Both the position numbers and the translations under genes were made by a program. This document shows positions 25,030 through 33,801 of a stretch of 37,934 nt of DNA, piece by piece. Within the stretch, counting starts at the first letter, position 1; every line of letters starts with the position of its first letter. This stretch comes from Pseudomonadota bacterium. GTDB lineage: Bacteria; Bdellovibrionota_C; UBA2361; OMII01. The notes under the pieces were generated by a model that saw only the letters and a list, made by a program, of their open reading frames with translations, searched no databases and was not told the DNA's origin. The stretch spans positions 1 to 37,934 of the forward strand of contig OMIG01000198.1 in the NCBI GenBank assembly GCA_900299035.1. The letters run 5' to 3'.

Positions 25030-27411
25030 CTAGGGTACCTGGCGCAGGAGCTCTCGTAGCTGCTCGATAGAGCCGTCACCCTTCGGAAGCACCCTAAGGA
25101 GGGCGCGAGGGAATTCAGTAAATACTCGGGCTAGGGTTAGGGACGATCCCCGATCGCCCGTCCGCACCTGCGCGATCACTTCATGCAGCAATGCCTGGGC
25201 AGCTTTCGGCGCCTCTTGGCAGGAGCGCACAATCTGCTCATCGATGTGGTTAAGCTGGTGCGGCTTGAGAAGCCCGCTGTGCTTTCGGATCGTCGCCCGA
25301 AGAGGGCCGAACTGCTCAAGCTGGAAACGCAGGGCATCGGTCAGCGCGGACAGGGAAGCTGATTCCGAAGAGGAGCCGCTGGACGGCCGGTTCTCAGCCC
25401 GGGCTGACTGGCCGTACGCGGTGACGTCGTTAATCAGCCCGAGCAAGAAGTCGTTGGCCTTCTGAAGGTGGTCGACGCGCAGCGATGAAGATTCGGGCGT
25501 CTGCGCAATGAGGGTGAAGAGGCCGTCAAGCTGCGAGGCAAATGTCTCTGCGTCTCCCCTGAGAGACGATTCCAGGAGACACTCCAGGAACGCAGCCGCT
25601 CGGGACTCTGTTACTGTCGCAGCTTTCTCCCGAAGGAACTCGCAAAGGGATCGGGTCTCATCCTGAAGTTGAGATGACCTAAAATCGACCGGCAACGAAG
25701 ACACCTTGGCCTGGAGCTGGTCGGCCGGAGTTGTAGCGACTTCGAGCACCTCCAGCGCTCTCTCTAGGTCTGAGAAGTGATCAGACAGATCTTTCAGGAC
25801 GGGTTTACACGGGCTGGCGAAGAGCTGCTTGTCGAGGTCCGAGCAAGCTTGATTGAGGCGACGGGCGTCTTCTAGCAGCGACGTGAGGCCCACTCCTGGC
25901 TCAAACGATTCTAAGAGCGCCCTATCCTTGAGGAAGCCTACGATATTTTCCCTGTACACGTCGAAAATTCGCGCCAGTCCGCGGATTACCCGGATGCATG
26001 CTTTCTCATGAAAGGCTGCAAGCTCGTTCGCGCGCATGTTTGGAGTCAGATGAGGCCAGGAAGCGATGAATGAGACCAGCTCAATCCAGGCGGCATCGCC
26101 GCTCGTTACCTCTCTGCGCAGGTTTTCCAGAAGGCGCTCTCGGCTCTCGGGCAACTCGTCTGCGGTCTTCATCAGGCTCTGACACTCCTGATTGGGCGTT
26201 ACCTCAAAGATTACCGTGTAAGCCAACAGCCCTTCTAGGTGTCCGTGCAGCCGCATCCTTGACACGATAGAGCAAAAATCAGAGAGCCCCTTTGGAAGGT
26301 TTTGCGGCAGGTCGGAGCGAAGGCACAGGAGCCCTTTTGCCGCTTCGGGCAGGACGTCGATGAATTGTTCAAGGAGCTCTGCACCCGGGCTCGCATCTGT
26401 TGAGGTCCAGGCTGAAGCCTCGTGCAAAAGCGTCAGGGCGCTATCCAAGGTGTGCACAGAGGCCGAAATCTCGGCACCGAGAGAGGGAGCAAAGCGGGCC
26501 AAGGCTGAAGCCGAAGACCCTGGCCCCTTGAGAAGGGTCCGAAGGGCCGCAGCCGGGTTGCTCGCGCGCTCTTTGGGGATGTTTGGCAGCGGCAAGAGGC
26601 TGGGGTCTGGATTCTTGTCAAAGCAGCCTTTCTTGACAGTCGAGAGCACGCTGCGCATGACGGCGAGCACTTCAGGGGCCTGAGAAAAGTTCAGCTGTGC
26701 AAGCAACTCCTGTCCAAGAGAGAGCAGCCCTGCGTTCAACGACTCAAGCGCCTTCTCTGCCTGGTCGCAGAAGCTTAGGTGCGCGAGCGTTTCCGGGCTG
26801 ACCCAAGAGAGGGCTCGCAGCTCCGCAACGGTCATCAGCGTGGAGTCGACAACGCTGGATGCTTTCTTGACGCTGATAAACTGTTGAGGTCTTTTTGCCT
26901 TGTCGAGAGTTGCTGACCGCGCCCTGATGCGATTGGCGATCTCACTCTGGCGCTCGTTGAATACCCCTGACACTGCGGTACGAAGCTCAAGGTCTGAAGT
27001 CGTTGGCCGGCCAGAGATGAGTGCGGCTATTGAGCCGAGCGATTCCTTTGCTCCCTGAGGCAGCGACCCTTTCATAGCCAACGATGAGAGCGCCGCGAGC
27101 GTCGCCTCAAAGAGGATCGTCCGGAGAGCCTGTTTGCCGGGCTTCGAAGCCAAAAACGAGCAGGGTAGCGAAAGCTCAAGGGTCTCGGGAGCGTCCGCGA
27201 GCGTCGAAGAGGAGAGAAGTGCTTGGCGCGGGCCATTCGGAAGCAAGGGCGCAATCACGTCCCTAATTCGCTCGGGGATAGTTATCCCCGCAGCCGAAGC
27301 AGCTGGCCCGCAGAGAGATGAAAGTGGGGTGCCAGATGCGGGGGAGTCCGCGCCAGAAACAGGCGGCGGCGAAGGGGACTTAGCCCCATCTTCTGGTGGA
27401 CGCGGTTGCAT
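25030..27411 (-). CDS. Large helical protein of unknown function (793 residues)
   Basis: I do not recognise a family. The first 45 residues are Pro/Ser-rich and look disordered. The rest is Leu/Ala/Glu/Ser-rich and appears almost wholly alpha-helical with many short repeats of the LL-x-x-L type. No signal peptide, membrane helix, P-loop or clear catalytic motif is seen. Cysteines are scattered. Codon usage resembles its neighbours and the frame is uninterrupted, so it is a real gene. It stands between trmB and the ABC exporter, all on the minus strand but with 130-145 bp gaps. A scaffold or helical-repeat protein is possible. Confidence 0.8.
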   Translation of the reverse strand: MQPRPPEDGAKSPSPPPVSGADSPASGTPLSSLCGPAASAAGITIPERIRDVIAPLLPNGPRQALLSSSTLADAPETLELSLPCSFLASKPGKQALRTILFEATLAALSSLAMKGSLPQGAKESLGSIAALISGRPTTSDLELRTAVSGVFNERQSEIANRIRARSATLDKAKRPQQFISVKKASSVVDSTLMTVAELRALSWVSPETLAHLSFCDQAEKALESLNAGLLSLGQELLAQLNFSQAPEVLAVMRSVLSTVKKGCFDKNPDPSLLPLPNIPKERASNPAAALRTLLKGPGSSASALARFAPSLGAEISASVHTLDSALTLLHEASAWTSTDASPGAELLEQFIDVLPEAAKGLLCLRSDLPQNLPKGLSDFCSIVSRMRLHGHLEGLLAYTVIFEVTPNQECQSLMKTADELPESRERLLENLRREVTSGDAAWIELVSFIASWPHLTPNMRANELAAFHEKACIRVIRGLARIFDVYRENIVGFLKDRALLESFEPGVGLTSLLEDARRLNQACSDLDKQLFASPCKPVLKDLSDHFSDLERALEVLEVATTPADQLQAKVSSLPVDFRSSQLQDETRSLCEFLREKAATVTESRAAAFLECLLESSLRGDAETFASQLDGLFTLIAQTPESSSLRVDHLQKANDFLLGLINDVTAYGQSARAENRPSSGSSSESASLSALTDALRFQLEQFGPLRATIRKHSGLLKPHQLNHIDEQIVRSCQEAPKAAQALLHEVIAQVRTGDRGSSLTLARVFTEFPRALLRVLPKGDGSIEQLRELLRQVP

Positions 27412-27542
27412 GGACGGTTACTACGGCGCCAGCCAGGACATGTCAAAAGCAAATGCCGATTTTTGTCTCAGTAGGATGTGCCAGGGAGTCGGGATCTGAT
27501 CTGAGCTGGGTGCTTGGGACGGGCAGCCGTTGAAAGCCCCAG

Positions 27543-28202
27543 CTACTTCGCGACAGGCGTCGCTTCCAGCATGCAGAGTGGCTTGCCCTGAGACTTAAAG
27601 AGGTACTCGAACTCAGTTGGAATGTTGCCATTTAGCAGCGGACTGCTCATGAGATCAGTGGTGCTCTTGAGGACCTTCCATCCGCTCTGGATGAGGAGGG
27701 TACTCGTGCTCTCGAAGTACTCCTGGTGGTCAGTCTTGTAGCGCAGGAAACCATTTGGCTTGAGAAGCTCTGCCATAGTTGACAGTAGCTCTGCGTTAAT
27801 CAGCCGGTTCTTGAGCCAGCGACGCTTGTCCCATGGATCAGGATAGTTGATGAAGAAGCCATCGACCTGGCCAGGCTTAAAGAGCTGCCGAATCTGGCGC
27901 GCGTCAGAGCGGAGCACAATCAGGTTCGAGAGCCCATCGCGCTCAGCCTTTTCGCCAGTTTTGAAAGCGCGCTTGAACCGAATCTCAAGGCCAACACAAA
28001 GTGCGTCAGAGTTTTGCTTCGCTAGCTCAAGCAGGTGAAGCCCCGAGCCGGATCCTAGCTCTACGAAAGTGCGGCTGAAGCTACCGACACGACTACTAAG
28101 CTCCTGACGAGTCACAAGCGACACATCCTCTCGGTCTGCCTCCGCGAGGATGAAGCCCGGCTTCGTCTTAACCATCTGCATGTACTGGTTTTCCCATGCC
28201 AT
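27543..28202 (-). CDS. trmB: tRNA (guanine-N7-)-methyltransferase
   Basis: Predicted 219 residues. TrmB methylates G46 in the variable loop of tRNAs with S-adenosylmethionine. Seen: VELGSGSGLHLLELA (SAM motif I), VGLEIRFKRAFK, FINYPDPWDKRRWLKNRL matching the family motif FPDPWxKxRHxKRR, a TDHQEYFE block and the C-terminal TEFEYLFKSQGKPL. ATG 28202 (MAWENQYM) is preferred; the longer ORF begins with GTG 28244. No strong ribosome site is visible. The Arg/His of the usual KKRHxKRR are partly replaced (RRWLKNR), but the catalytic Asp and Pro are kept. Confidence 0.93.
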   Translation of the reverse strand: MAWENQYMQMVKTKPGFILAEADREDVSLVTRQELSSRVGSFSRTFVELGSGSGLHLLELAKQNSDALCVGLEIRFKRAFKTGEKAERDGLSNLIVLRSDARQIRQLFKPGQVDGFFINYPDPWDKRRWLKNRLINAELLSTMAELLKPNGFLRYKTDHQEYFESTSTLLIQSGWKVLKSTTDLMSSPLLNGNIPTEFEYLFKSQGKPLCMLEATPVAK

Positions 28203-28284
28203 ACTGGCGTTATACGCTAGGTGCGTAGGGCAACCCAAACGCACCGCCGACGCGTCCGCCTGAATCGTACAAAAGAAGCCCTAA

Positions 28285-28300
28285 CCCGATGAAAATCGGG
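28285..28300 (+). other. GAAA-tetraloop hairpin in the trmB / methyltransferase-like intergenic region
   Basis: CCCGAT-GAAA-ATCGGG is a perfect 6-bp stem with a GNRA tetraloop on the plus strand, 27 bp before the next start codon. It is followed by GCGTTTGG, too short a T-run for a firm terminator. Possible attenuator or leader structure. Confidence 0.4.
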
Positions 28301-28326
28301 GCGTTTGGCTCAGTTTTGGACGACGC

Positions 28327-29169
28327 ATGCCTCTCTCTCTCTTCTCTTCGGCGCTTTCAAGACAGTTTGCCCAGATGGGCTCTCGCATCGTTGAGCGTCA
28401 CCGTAGGTGTGAGGGATGGTGGGCACCGCACCTGAAGAACACTGCCGACTTTATCTCTCAGCATCTCCCATCAGGCGCCCGAGTCGCGGTGCTGGGAGCG
28501 GGTCGGCTGCTCGACATCGATGCGGCTTCCCTGATTTCACGCAACGACGAAGTGCACCTTTTCGACGCAGATGGAAGCTGCCTACGGGCCTGGCGCTCTG
28601 GGCTCGGCTCGGATTTGCGGCGAAGAATCGTTCCGAGAATCGAGGATGTCACCTGTTGTCTCAGTGATTGGCAGGCTCTCGTTCGCGACTGCAAGTCGGT
28701 CGCTAGCCTAGAGCGCCAGCTCGCCGCGCTCCGGGCTCCTCTGCCGGCGTGGGCGAGCGAGGAGTTCGACGCAATCGTGTCGCTTAACCTGCTTGGCCAG
28801 ATTCCGCTGTACTGGAGAGACGTAGTCAGAGCCAGGCTTGCGGGGCTCTCGGAGCCACAGGAAGAGGCCTTAGCCGCATCCATGGGCGAGCTGCAGCGGG
28901 CTCACCTCGAGGGGCTTGCCCGCTCGACGGCCGACAGGGTGATTGTTGTGACAGACTCCGAGTACTACTTCTACGAGGCCTCCACGGTGGAGTGGCGAGT
29001 CGAAGCGGCGCTCTTCGGCAGCGCCCGGACACTGCTTCAGTCCCCCGGAGTGGAGGGTCGGGCCGTGATTGGCAAAGACACCTGGCTGTGGCACCTGGCT
29101 CCACAGTTCATTGAGCACAATGACGAAGGGGAGATCCATAAAGTCGAGGCGATAGCCTGGGGCCGGTAG
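28327..29169 (+). CDS. Methyltransferase-like protein (class I SAM fold suspected)
   Basis: Predicted 280 residues. Motif I-like VAVLGAGRLLDI, an acidic second strand VHLFDAD, and a motif IV-like DAIVSLNLLGQIPLYW suggest a class I SAM-dependent methyltransferase fold. No specific family recognised. The C-terminus (DTWLWHLAPQFIEHNDEGE) is unlike common methyltransferases. It is divergent from trmB across 125 bp and followed after 47 bp by a TerC-family gene on the same strand. Function unknown. Confidence 0.7.
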   Translation: MPLSLFSSALSRQFAQMGSRIVERHRRCEGWWAPHLKNTADFISQHLPSGARVAVLGAGRLLDIDAASLISRNDEVHLFDADGSCLRAWRSGLGSDLRRRIVPRIEDVTCCLSDWQALVRDCKSVASLERQLAALRAPLPAWASEEFDAIVSLNLLGQIPLYWRDVVRARLAGLSEPQEEALAASMGELQRAHLEGLARSTADRVIVVTDSEYYFYEASTVEWRVEAALFGSARTLLQSPGVEGRAVIGKDTWLWHLAPQFIEHNDEGEIHKVEAIAWGR

Positions 29170-29216
29170 AGCCACGGTTTCAAAAAATCTCGCGGCATGC
29201 GAGAACTAGCCTCACC

Positions 29217-29936
29217 ATGGACCTTCTAACAGTATCCAACCTCGCAGCTCTACTGAGCCTCACCTCACTCGAAGTCGTTTTGGGGATAGACAATATCGTC
29301 TTCATAGCGATTGTGGCAGGGCGCCTTCCGGAAGCTGAGCGACGAAAGGCGCGGCTGATGGGCCTTACCGTCGCAATTGTGACGCGCTTGATGCTCCTCT
29401 TCACACTCTCGTACCTGGCCTCGCTGACACAGCCTCTGCTGACGCTCGGGGACTCTAGCCTGAGTGGGCGTGATCTCATTCTGATCCTTGGAGGAGTTTT
29501 CCTCATCTACAAAGCCACCAAGGAGATTCACGAGAAGACCGTCGGCGAGGAGAGTGAGCTGCAAGTAAAAGATCCCAGCCGGGCTCCCACCTTGAGAGGC
29601 ATCATTATTCAGATAGTCCTGATCGACATCATATTCTCCCTCGATTCTGTAATCACCGCTGTAGGCATGACCAACAACTTGCCGGTTATGGCTGTGGCGA
29701 TAGTCTTGGCTGTCATCGTGATGCTGGTTTTCTCAGGCTCGATTGTGCGGTTCATCGAAGCAAATCCGAGCATCAAGATGCTGGCCCTCGCGTTCCTCTT
29801 AACGATCGGATTTGTGCTCGTGATCGACGGATTTGGGTACCACGTAGACAAGAAATACATCTACTTTGCGATGGGCTTCTCCCTAGCAGTCGAGATGCTA
29901 AACCTGCGCTCAAGGCGCAACAGTAAGCATAGCTAG
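29217..29936 (+). CDS. TerC-family integral membrane protein
   Basis: Predicted 239 residues, seven or so membrane helices. The conserved blocks LEVVLGIDNIVFIAIVAGRL and DIIFSLDSVITAVGMTNN carry the paired Asp residues typical of TerC/YgdQ/YoaE proteins; GFVLVIDGFGYHV and YFAMGFSLAVEMLN complete the family pattern. Family members have been linked to tellurite resistance, manganese export and metal loading of exocytoplasmic proteins. Which applies is not deducible; no ter operon is nearby. The ribosome site before ATG 29217 is weak. Confidence 0.92.
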   Translation: MDLLTVSNLAALLSLTSLEVVLGIDNIVFIAIVAGRLPEAERRKARLMGLTVAIVTRLMLLFTLSYLASLTQPLLTLGDSSLSGRDLILILGGVFLIYKATKEIHEKTVGEESELQVKDPSRAPTLRGIIIQIVLIDIIFSLDSVITAVGMTNNLPVMAVAIVLAVIVMLVFSGSIVRFIEANPSIKMLALAFLLTIGFVLVIDGFGYHVDKKYIYFAMGFSLAVEMLNLRSRRNSKHS

Positions 29937-29990
29937 CTTTTCACCGCGAGCCCGGGATGTATGGCACGGGTAGAGCTGGCCGGCACGCGG

Positions 29991-30983
29991 CTACAGCGTT
30001 GCCGCAATAGCCGCAGCTCCGTAGAGGGCAGCGTGGTCGTCCTTAATGATAAACACAGGAGTCGCCTCGACTCGTTCCCTCTGCTTGCCTTTCTTTAGGT
30101 ATCCCTCGACGAACGGGCCCTTCGTCAGAAATGGCGCAATCTTGGGCGGTATGCCGCCTCCGAGAAAGACGCCTCCTGTGGCCAGGTACGTCAGCACGAT
30201 ATTGCTGCAGTGAGCACCCAGCATCGTGCAGAACATGCGCAGCGTCTTGACGCAGATGTCGCACGAGCCTGTAAGCGCGAGCTCCGTGACGATTGAGGTG
30301 ATCTTGTTCGCCGCGTCGGGCGACTTGAGCTGCGCTGGCTCTTCGCCACGGCCCGTGTCCCGCAAGAATGAGTAGATGTTGGCGATGCCAGGCCCGCATA
30401 GCACAGACTCCACGCTAACGTGAGAGAATCGGCCTTGGAGGTAGCGAAGGAGGTCCATCTCGTCCTCGTTTGTCGGGGCGAAGTTTGCGTGCCCACCTTC
30501 AGAGGCGAGGAGCACGCTCCAGCCCGCTTCTCTGTGCATCAGTGAGTGCCCCAGCCCGGTGCCGGGGGCAACTACCACGCAGGAGCCGCCGCGGTCGACG
30601 TAGCCTCGGCCCTCGTACACGTTGAGCAGGCTGTCTGGCCCGAACGTAGGAATTGCAGCGGCGGTTCCCACGAGGTCATTCACCAGCTTGATCTTGTGCA
30701 GTCGGAGGGAAGCTCCGACATCGCCTTGGACTACTTCCCACGGCAGGTTCGTAACTTTAACTCGCCCATTCACGACGGGTCCGGGCAGGCCGAAACACGC
30801 CGCTTCGAGCCGCTGCGTTATCGAAGCCTGGTGCTTCTCCATGAACACCTTCAGGATCGCCTGAAGCGAGGGATAGTCCTTGCTGACGTAGCGCTCCGAG
30901 AGAAGCATTTCCAGCTTTCCGAGGCGCCGCTCGAAAAGTCCAATACGAGCTTTGGTTCCGCCAATGTCTCCGGCTATGATCAT
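29991..30983 (-). CDS. glk: Glucokinase
   Basis: Predicted 330 residues, matching the E. coli Glk family. It phosphorylates glucose to glucose 6-phosphate with ATP in the cytoplasm. Seen: IIAGDIGGTKARIGLFE (phosphate 1), CFGLPGPVVNGRVKVTNLPW, KLVNDLVGTAAAI containing the catalytic Asp, VVAPGTGLGHSLM (phosphate 2), and the ASEGGHANFAPTNEDEMDLL block that binds glucose. AAGGG precedes ATG 30983. It is divergent from the glycogen-synthase-like gene, and with GH57 and GH63 enzymes close by it may reuse glucose freed from glucans. Confidence 0.94.
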   Translation of the reverse strand: MIIAGDIGGTKARIGLFERRLGKLEMLLSERYVSKDYPSLQAILKVFMEKHQASITQRLEAACFGLPGPVVNGRVKVTNLPWEVVQGDVGASLRLHKIKLVNDLVGTAAAIPTFGPDSLLNVYEGRGYVDRGGSCVVVAPGTGLGHSLMHREAGWSVLLASEGGHANFAPTNEDEMDLLRYLQGRFSHVSVESVLCGPGIANIYSFLRDTGRGEEPAQLKSPDAANKITSIVTELALTGSCDICVKTLRMFCTMLGAHCSNIVLTYLATGGVFLGGGIPPKIAPFLTKGPFVEGYLKKGKQRERVEATPVFIIKDDHAALYGAAAIAATL

Positions 30984-31166
30984 GTAGATGGCCCTTAATT
31001 TCGATTTAGCCCCCAGAGCCTACACCACTCCAAACAAAGTTCTCAAACCCCTGTCGAATTCGGCGAGACGATGTTTGACTGCGAGCCCGGGCCGGATAGA
31101 ACGTATTCATCGCAGCACTCAAGCAGGTCAGCCGGCATGCACCGAGCCGAGAGAGGGGGGCTGGAG

Positions 31167-31196
31167 TTGGACTTCCCTTTGCGTGAACCGTATACT
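31167..31196 (+). promoter_or_regulatory. Sigma-70-type promoter for the GT4-GH57 operon
   Basis: TTGGAC and TATACT are separated by 18 bp, each one mismatch or two from consensus. The start site would be near 31203, about 33 nt before ATG 31236. It lies in the 250-bp gap shared with the divergent glucokinase gene; no operator repeats are seen. Confidence 0.55.
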
Positions 31197-31235
31197 CTCG
31201 GCCCGAAGTTTGTTCGCTAACTCGCCGTTTCGCCT

Positions 31236-32603
31236 ATGAAGATCCTGATGCTCGGATGGGAGTACCCTCCCCACATCGCCGGCGGCTTAGGCACCGCATG
31301 TCAGGGCCTCACCTGGGCTTTGGCCGAGCAGGGTGTTTCCATTCACTTTGTCGTCCCTCAGCTGTTCGGAAACGAGCGCGCTGGCCACATGCTTCTCACG
31401 GACCAGATGCGACGGGCAGCCTCTCCCCAAGGAGACGAGCAGCAGCCTACCCGAAGACACGCTTCTTTTGAGACCACCCGGATACCGGCCTTCCTTCAGC
31501 CCTACTGGTCGCCGGGACAGTTCCACGCTGCGGTACATGACTCGCGCAAAGCCCAGAGCCATGGCCGCGCTGCGGCGCGCAAGGACGACCGTGTTGCGCG
31601 GGCGCTCATCGACGGAGAGGTGTACGGAGTCGACCTCATAAGCGCCCTGTACCGCGAGGATTTCTACCCAGAGGTTAGCAGGCCGTACGGCGAAGACATT
31701 TTCCGGGAAGTCGAGCGATTTACCGGAAACGTGATTTCTCGCATCTCAAGCGAGGAGTTCGACGTGATTCACTCGCACGACTGGATGACCTTCCCAGCAG
31801 GAGTGGCCCTCTCTCAGCTCACAGGAAAGCCGCTCGTGGTTCACGTGCACAGCCTTGAGCGTGATCGCAGCGGGCTGTTCGTCAATGAGCAGATAGACCA
31901 GATAGAGCGCTTCGGTGTCGAGTCAGCAGACCGAGTCATCGTTGTTAGCCACTACACCAAGCGCATGCTCGAAGAGCACCACGGCATTTCAGGCGATAAA
32001 GTGGCCGTCATTCACAACGGCGTGTACCCGCGTCAGGCGGTGCAGGACTATCGCCTCAAGAAGACCTGGCCGCGCCACGTGGTTCTCTTTCTCGGCCGAG
32101 TGACGTTCCAGAAGGGGCCTGGATACTTTGTAGACATCGCATCTCGCGTGATCCCGAACATTCCCGACGTGCTGTTCGTGATGGCTGGCAGCGGAGACAT
32201 GCTATCTGGAATCATAGACCGGGTAGAGGAGCTCCACCTGCAGAATCACTTCCTCTTCCCCGGATTCATCCAAGGCGAGGAGCTGGAGGAGATGTTCTCG
32301 ATAGCGGACCTGTACGTCATGCCGTCGGTCTCGGAGCCCTTCGGCATAGCGGCCCTTGAGGCGATAAGCTTCGAGACGCCGGTCATCATCTCGAAGCAGT
32401 CAGGCGTTGCTGAGGTGCTTGAGCATGCGCTGAAAGCCGACTTCTGGGACGTCGACAGGATGGCCGACATGATAATCAATGCGCTGCTCCACGAGGAGCT
32501 GCGCCAGGAGCTGGTGTGCAAGGCGCGCGAGGAGGTGAGAAAGCTCCACTGGGACGCCGCGGCCCAGAAAACAATCGCAGTGTACCAAGACGTGGCTCCG
32601 TAG
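31236..32603 (+). CDS. Glycosyltransferase, GT4/GT5 glycogen-synthase-like
   Basis: Predicted 455 residues with a GT-B fold. The N-terminus MKILMLGWEYPPHIAGGLGT contains the GGLG sugar-nucleotide loop of starch/glycogen synthases. The C-terminal half has HNGVYPR, FLGRVTFQKGPGYFVDIA, and the E-x7-E motif in VSEPFGIAALEAISFETP. It should transfer glucose or a related sugar from a nucleotide sugar to a glucan or small acceptor. It lies 22 bp before a GH57 gene, an arrangement seen in several bacteria where the pair acts on alpha-glucans. A trehalose- or sucrose-type synthase is an alternative. Confidence 0.88.
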   Translation: MKILMLGWEYPPHIAGGLGTACQGLTWALAEQGVSIHFVVPQLFGNERAGHMLLTDQMRRAASPQGDEQQPTRRHASFETTRIPAFLQPYWSPGQFHAAVHDSRKAQSHGRAAARKDDRVARALIDGEVYGVDLISALYREDFYPEVSRPYGEDIFREVERFTGNVISRISSEEFDVIHSHDWMTFPAGVALSQLTGKPLVVHVHSLERDRSGLFVNEQIDQIERFGVESADRVIVVSHYTKRMLEEHHGISGDKVAVIHNGVYPRQAVQDYRLKKTWPRHVVLFLGRVTFQKGPGYFVDIASRVIPNIPDVLFVMAGSGDMLSGIIDRVEELHLQNHFLFPGFIQGEELEEMFSIADLYVMPSVSEPFGIAALEAISFETPVIISKQSGVAEVLEHALKADFWDVDRMADMIINALLHEELRQELVCKAREEVRKLHWDAAAQKTIAVYQDVAP

Positions 32604-32625
32604 GCCCCGCTGCGTTAGGAGCGAG

Positions 32626-33801
32626 ATGCCGGCAGTCTGTCTCTACTTTCAGGTCCACCAGCCTTTTCGGCTCAGGAAGTTCTCATTCTTCGAAGCTGGT
32701 TCAGGAGCCGATTACTTCGATCATTCGCTCGATGAGCTAGTCATGAAGCGCGCCGCAGAGCGCTGCTACCTGCCAGCTAACCAAGTATTGCTTGATCAGG
32801 TCTCTCGGCTCGGCGGCAGCATGAAGGTCGCCTTCTCAATTACAGGAACAGCGATCGAGCAGATGCGGCTGTACGCTCCAGAGGCGCTTGACTCGTTCAA
32901 GGCTCTAGCGGAAACGGGCCACGTTGAGTTTCTCGGTGAAACCTACTTCCATTCACTTGCGTCGTTGTTCAGCTTGCCCGAGTTTCGGCGACAAGTGGAG
33001 CTGCATAGGGCGTTGATCGAGGCAGAATTCCGCCAGGCGCCGCGTGTCTTTCGAAACACCGAGCTGCTCAGCTCTGAAGAGATCGCCCGAGAGGCCAAGT
33101 CGATGGGATTCTCGGCGCTTGTTGCCGAAGGAGCCGAGCAAGTCTTGGGCTGGAGAAGCCCTAACGGCGTGTTCGAGTCTGCGGACGCAAAGCTGCCGCT
33201 CATACTTCGCAACTACCGCCTCTCCGATGACATTGCGTTCCGGTTCAGTAGCGGAGATGGCCCAGGCCGGCCGCTGACAGCAGCGTCGTTCGCCCGGCGG
33301 CTTAGCATGCTCCCCCCAGACACCGACTCAGTTGGGCTCTTCGTGGACTACGAAACGTTTGGCGAGCACTACGCCTCGAATAGTACAGTTCTTACATTTC
33401 TTGCGGAACTGCCGGAAGCCTTGCTGGCCCAGTCCGGCTGGTCGTTCGTCCGTCCAAGCGAGCTTGCGACGCGCTCCGTGCGGCGCGACACTCTTCCGCT
33501 TTCTTCAGTCTCCTCGTGGGCTGACGAGGCGAAGGATGCTTCCGCGTGGACGGGCAACTCGCTGCAGCAGAGCTGCCTGGCGCGCCTGTATGCGCTTGAG
33601 CCGAAGGTGCTAGTTGCCGGGGATGAGGGGCTTCTAGAGGCTTGGAGGCGGCTACAAACTTCTGATCATTTTTACTACATGTCGACAAAAAGCGGGGGGG
33701 ACGGCTCGGTGCACTCGTACTTTAGCCCGTTCGGCTCTCCGTACGAGGCTTTCATCGCCTTCATGAACGTAGTGAGAGATCTCGAGCAGAAGCTTGGGTA
33801 G
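32626..33801 (+). CDS. Glycoside hydrolase family 57 (alpha-amylase/branching type)
   Basis: Predicted 391 residues. TAGGAG precedes ATG 32626. The start VCLYFQVHQPFRLR is the GH57 first motif with its His. RNTELLSSEEIA holds the likely nucleophile Glu, and GLFVDYETFGEH holds the acid Asp. GH57 enzymes act on alpha-1,4 or alpha-1,6 glucans; the short length fits the small amylase-like group rather than the 500-plus residue branching enzymes. Cytoplasmic, no signal peptide. It is cotranscribed with the GT4/GT5 enzyme, so glucan remodelling is likely. Confidence 0.9.
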   Translation: MPAVCLYFQVHQPFRLRKFSFFEAGSGADYFDHSLDELVMKRAAERCYLPANQVLLDQVSRLGGSMKVAFSITGTAIEQMRLYAPEALDSFKALAETGHVEFLGETYFHSLASLFSLPEFRRQVELHRALIEAEFRQAPRVFRNTELLSSEEIAREAKSMGFSALVAEGAEQVLGWRSPNGVFESADAKLPLILRNYRLSDDIAFRFSSGDGPGRPLTAASFARRLSMLPPDTDSVGLFVDYETFGEHYASNSTVLTFLAELPEALLAQSGWSFVRPSELATRSVRRDTLPLSSVSSWADEAKDASAWTGNSLQQSCLARLYALEPKVLVAGDEGLLEAWRRLQTSDHFYYMSTKSGGDGSVHSYFSPFGSPYEAFIAFMNVVRDLEQKLG

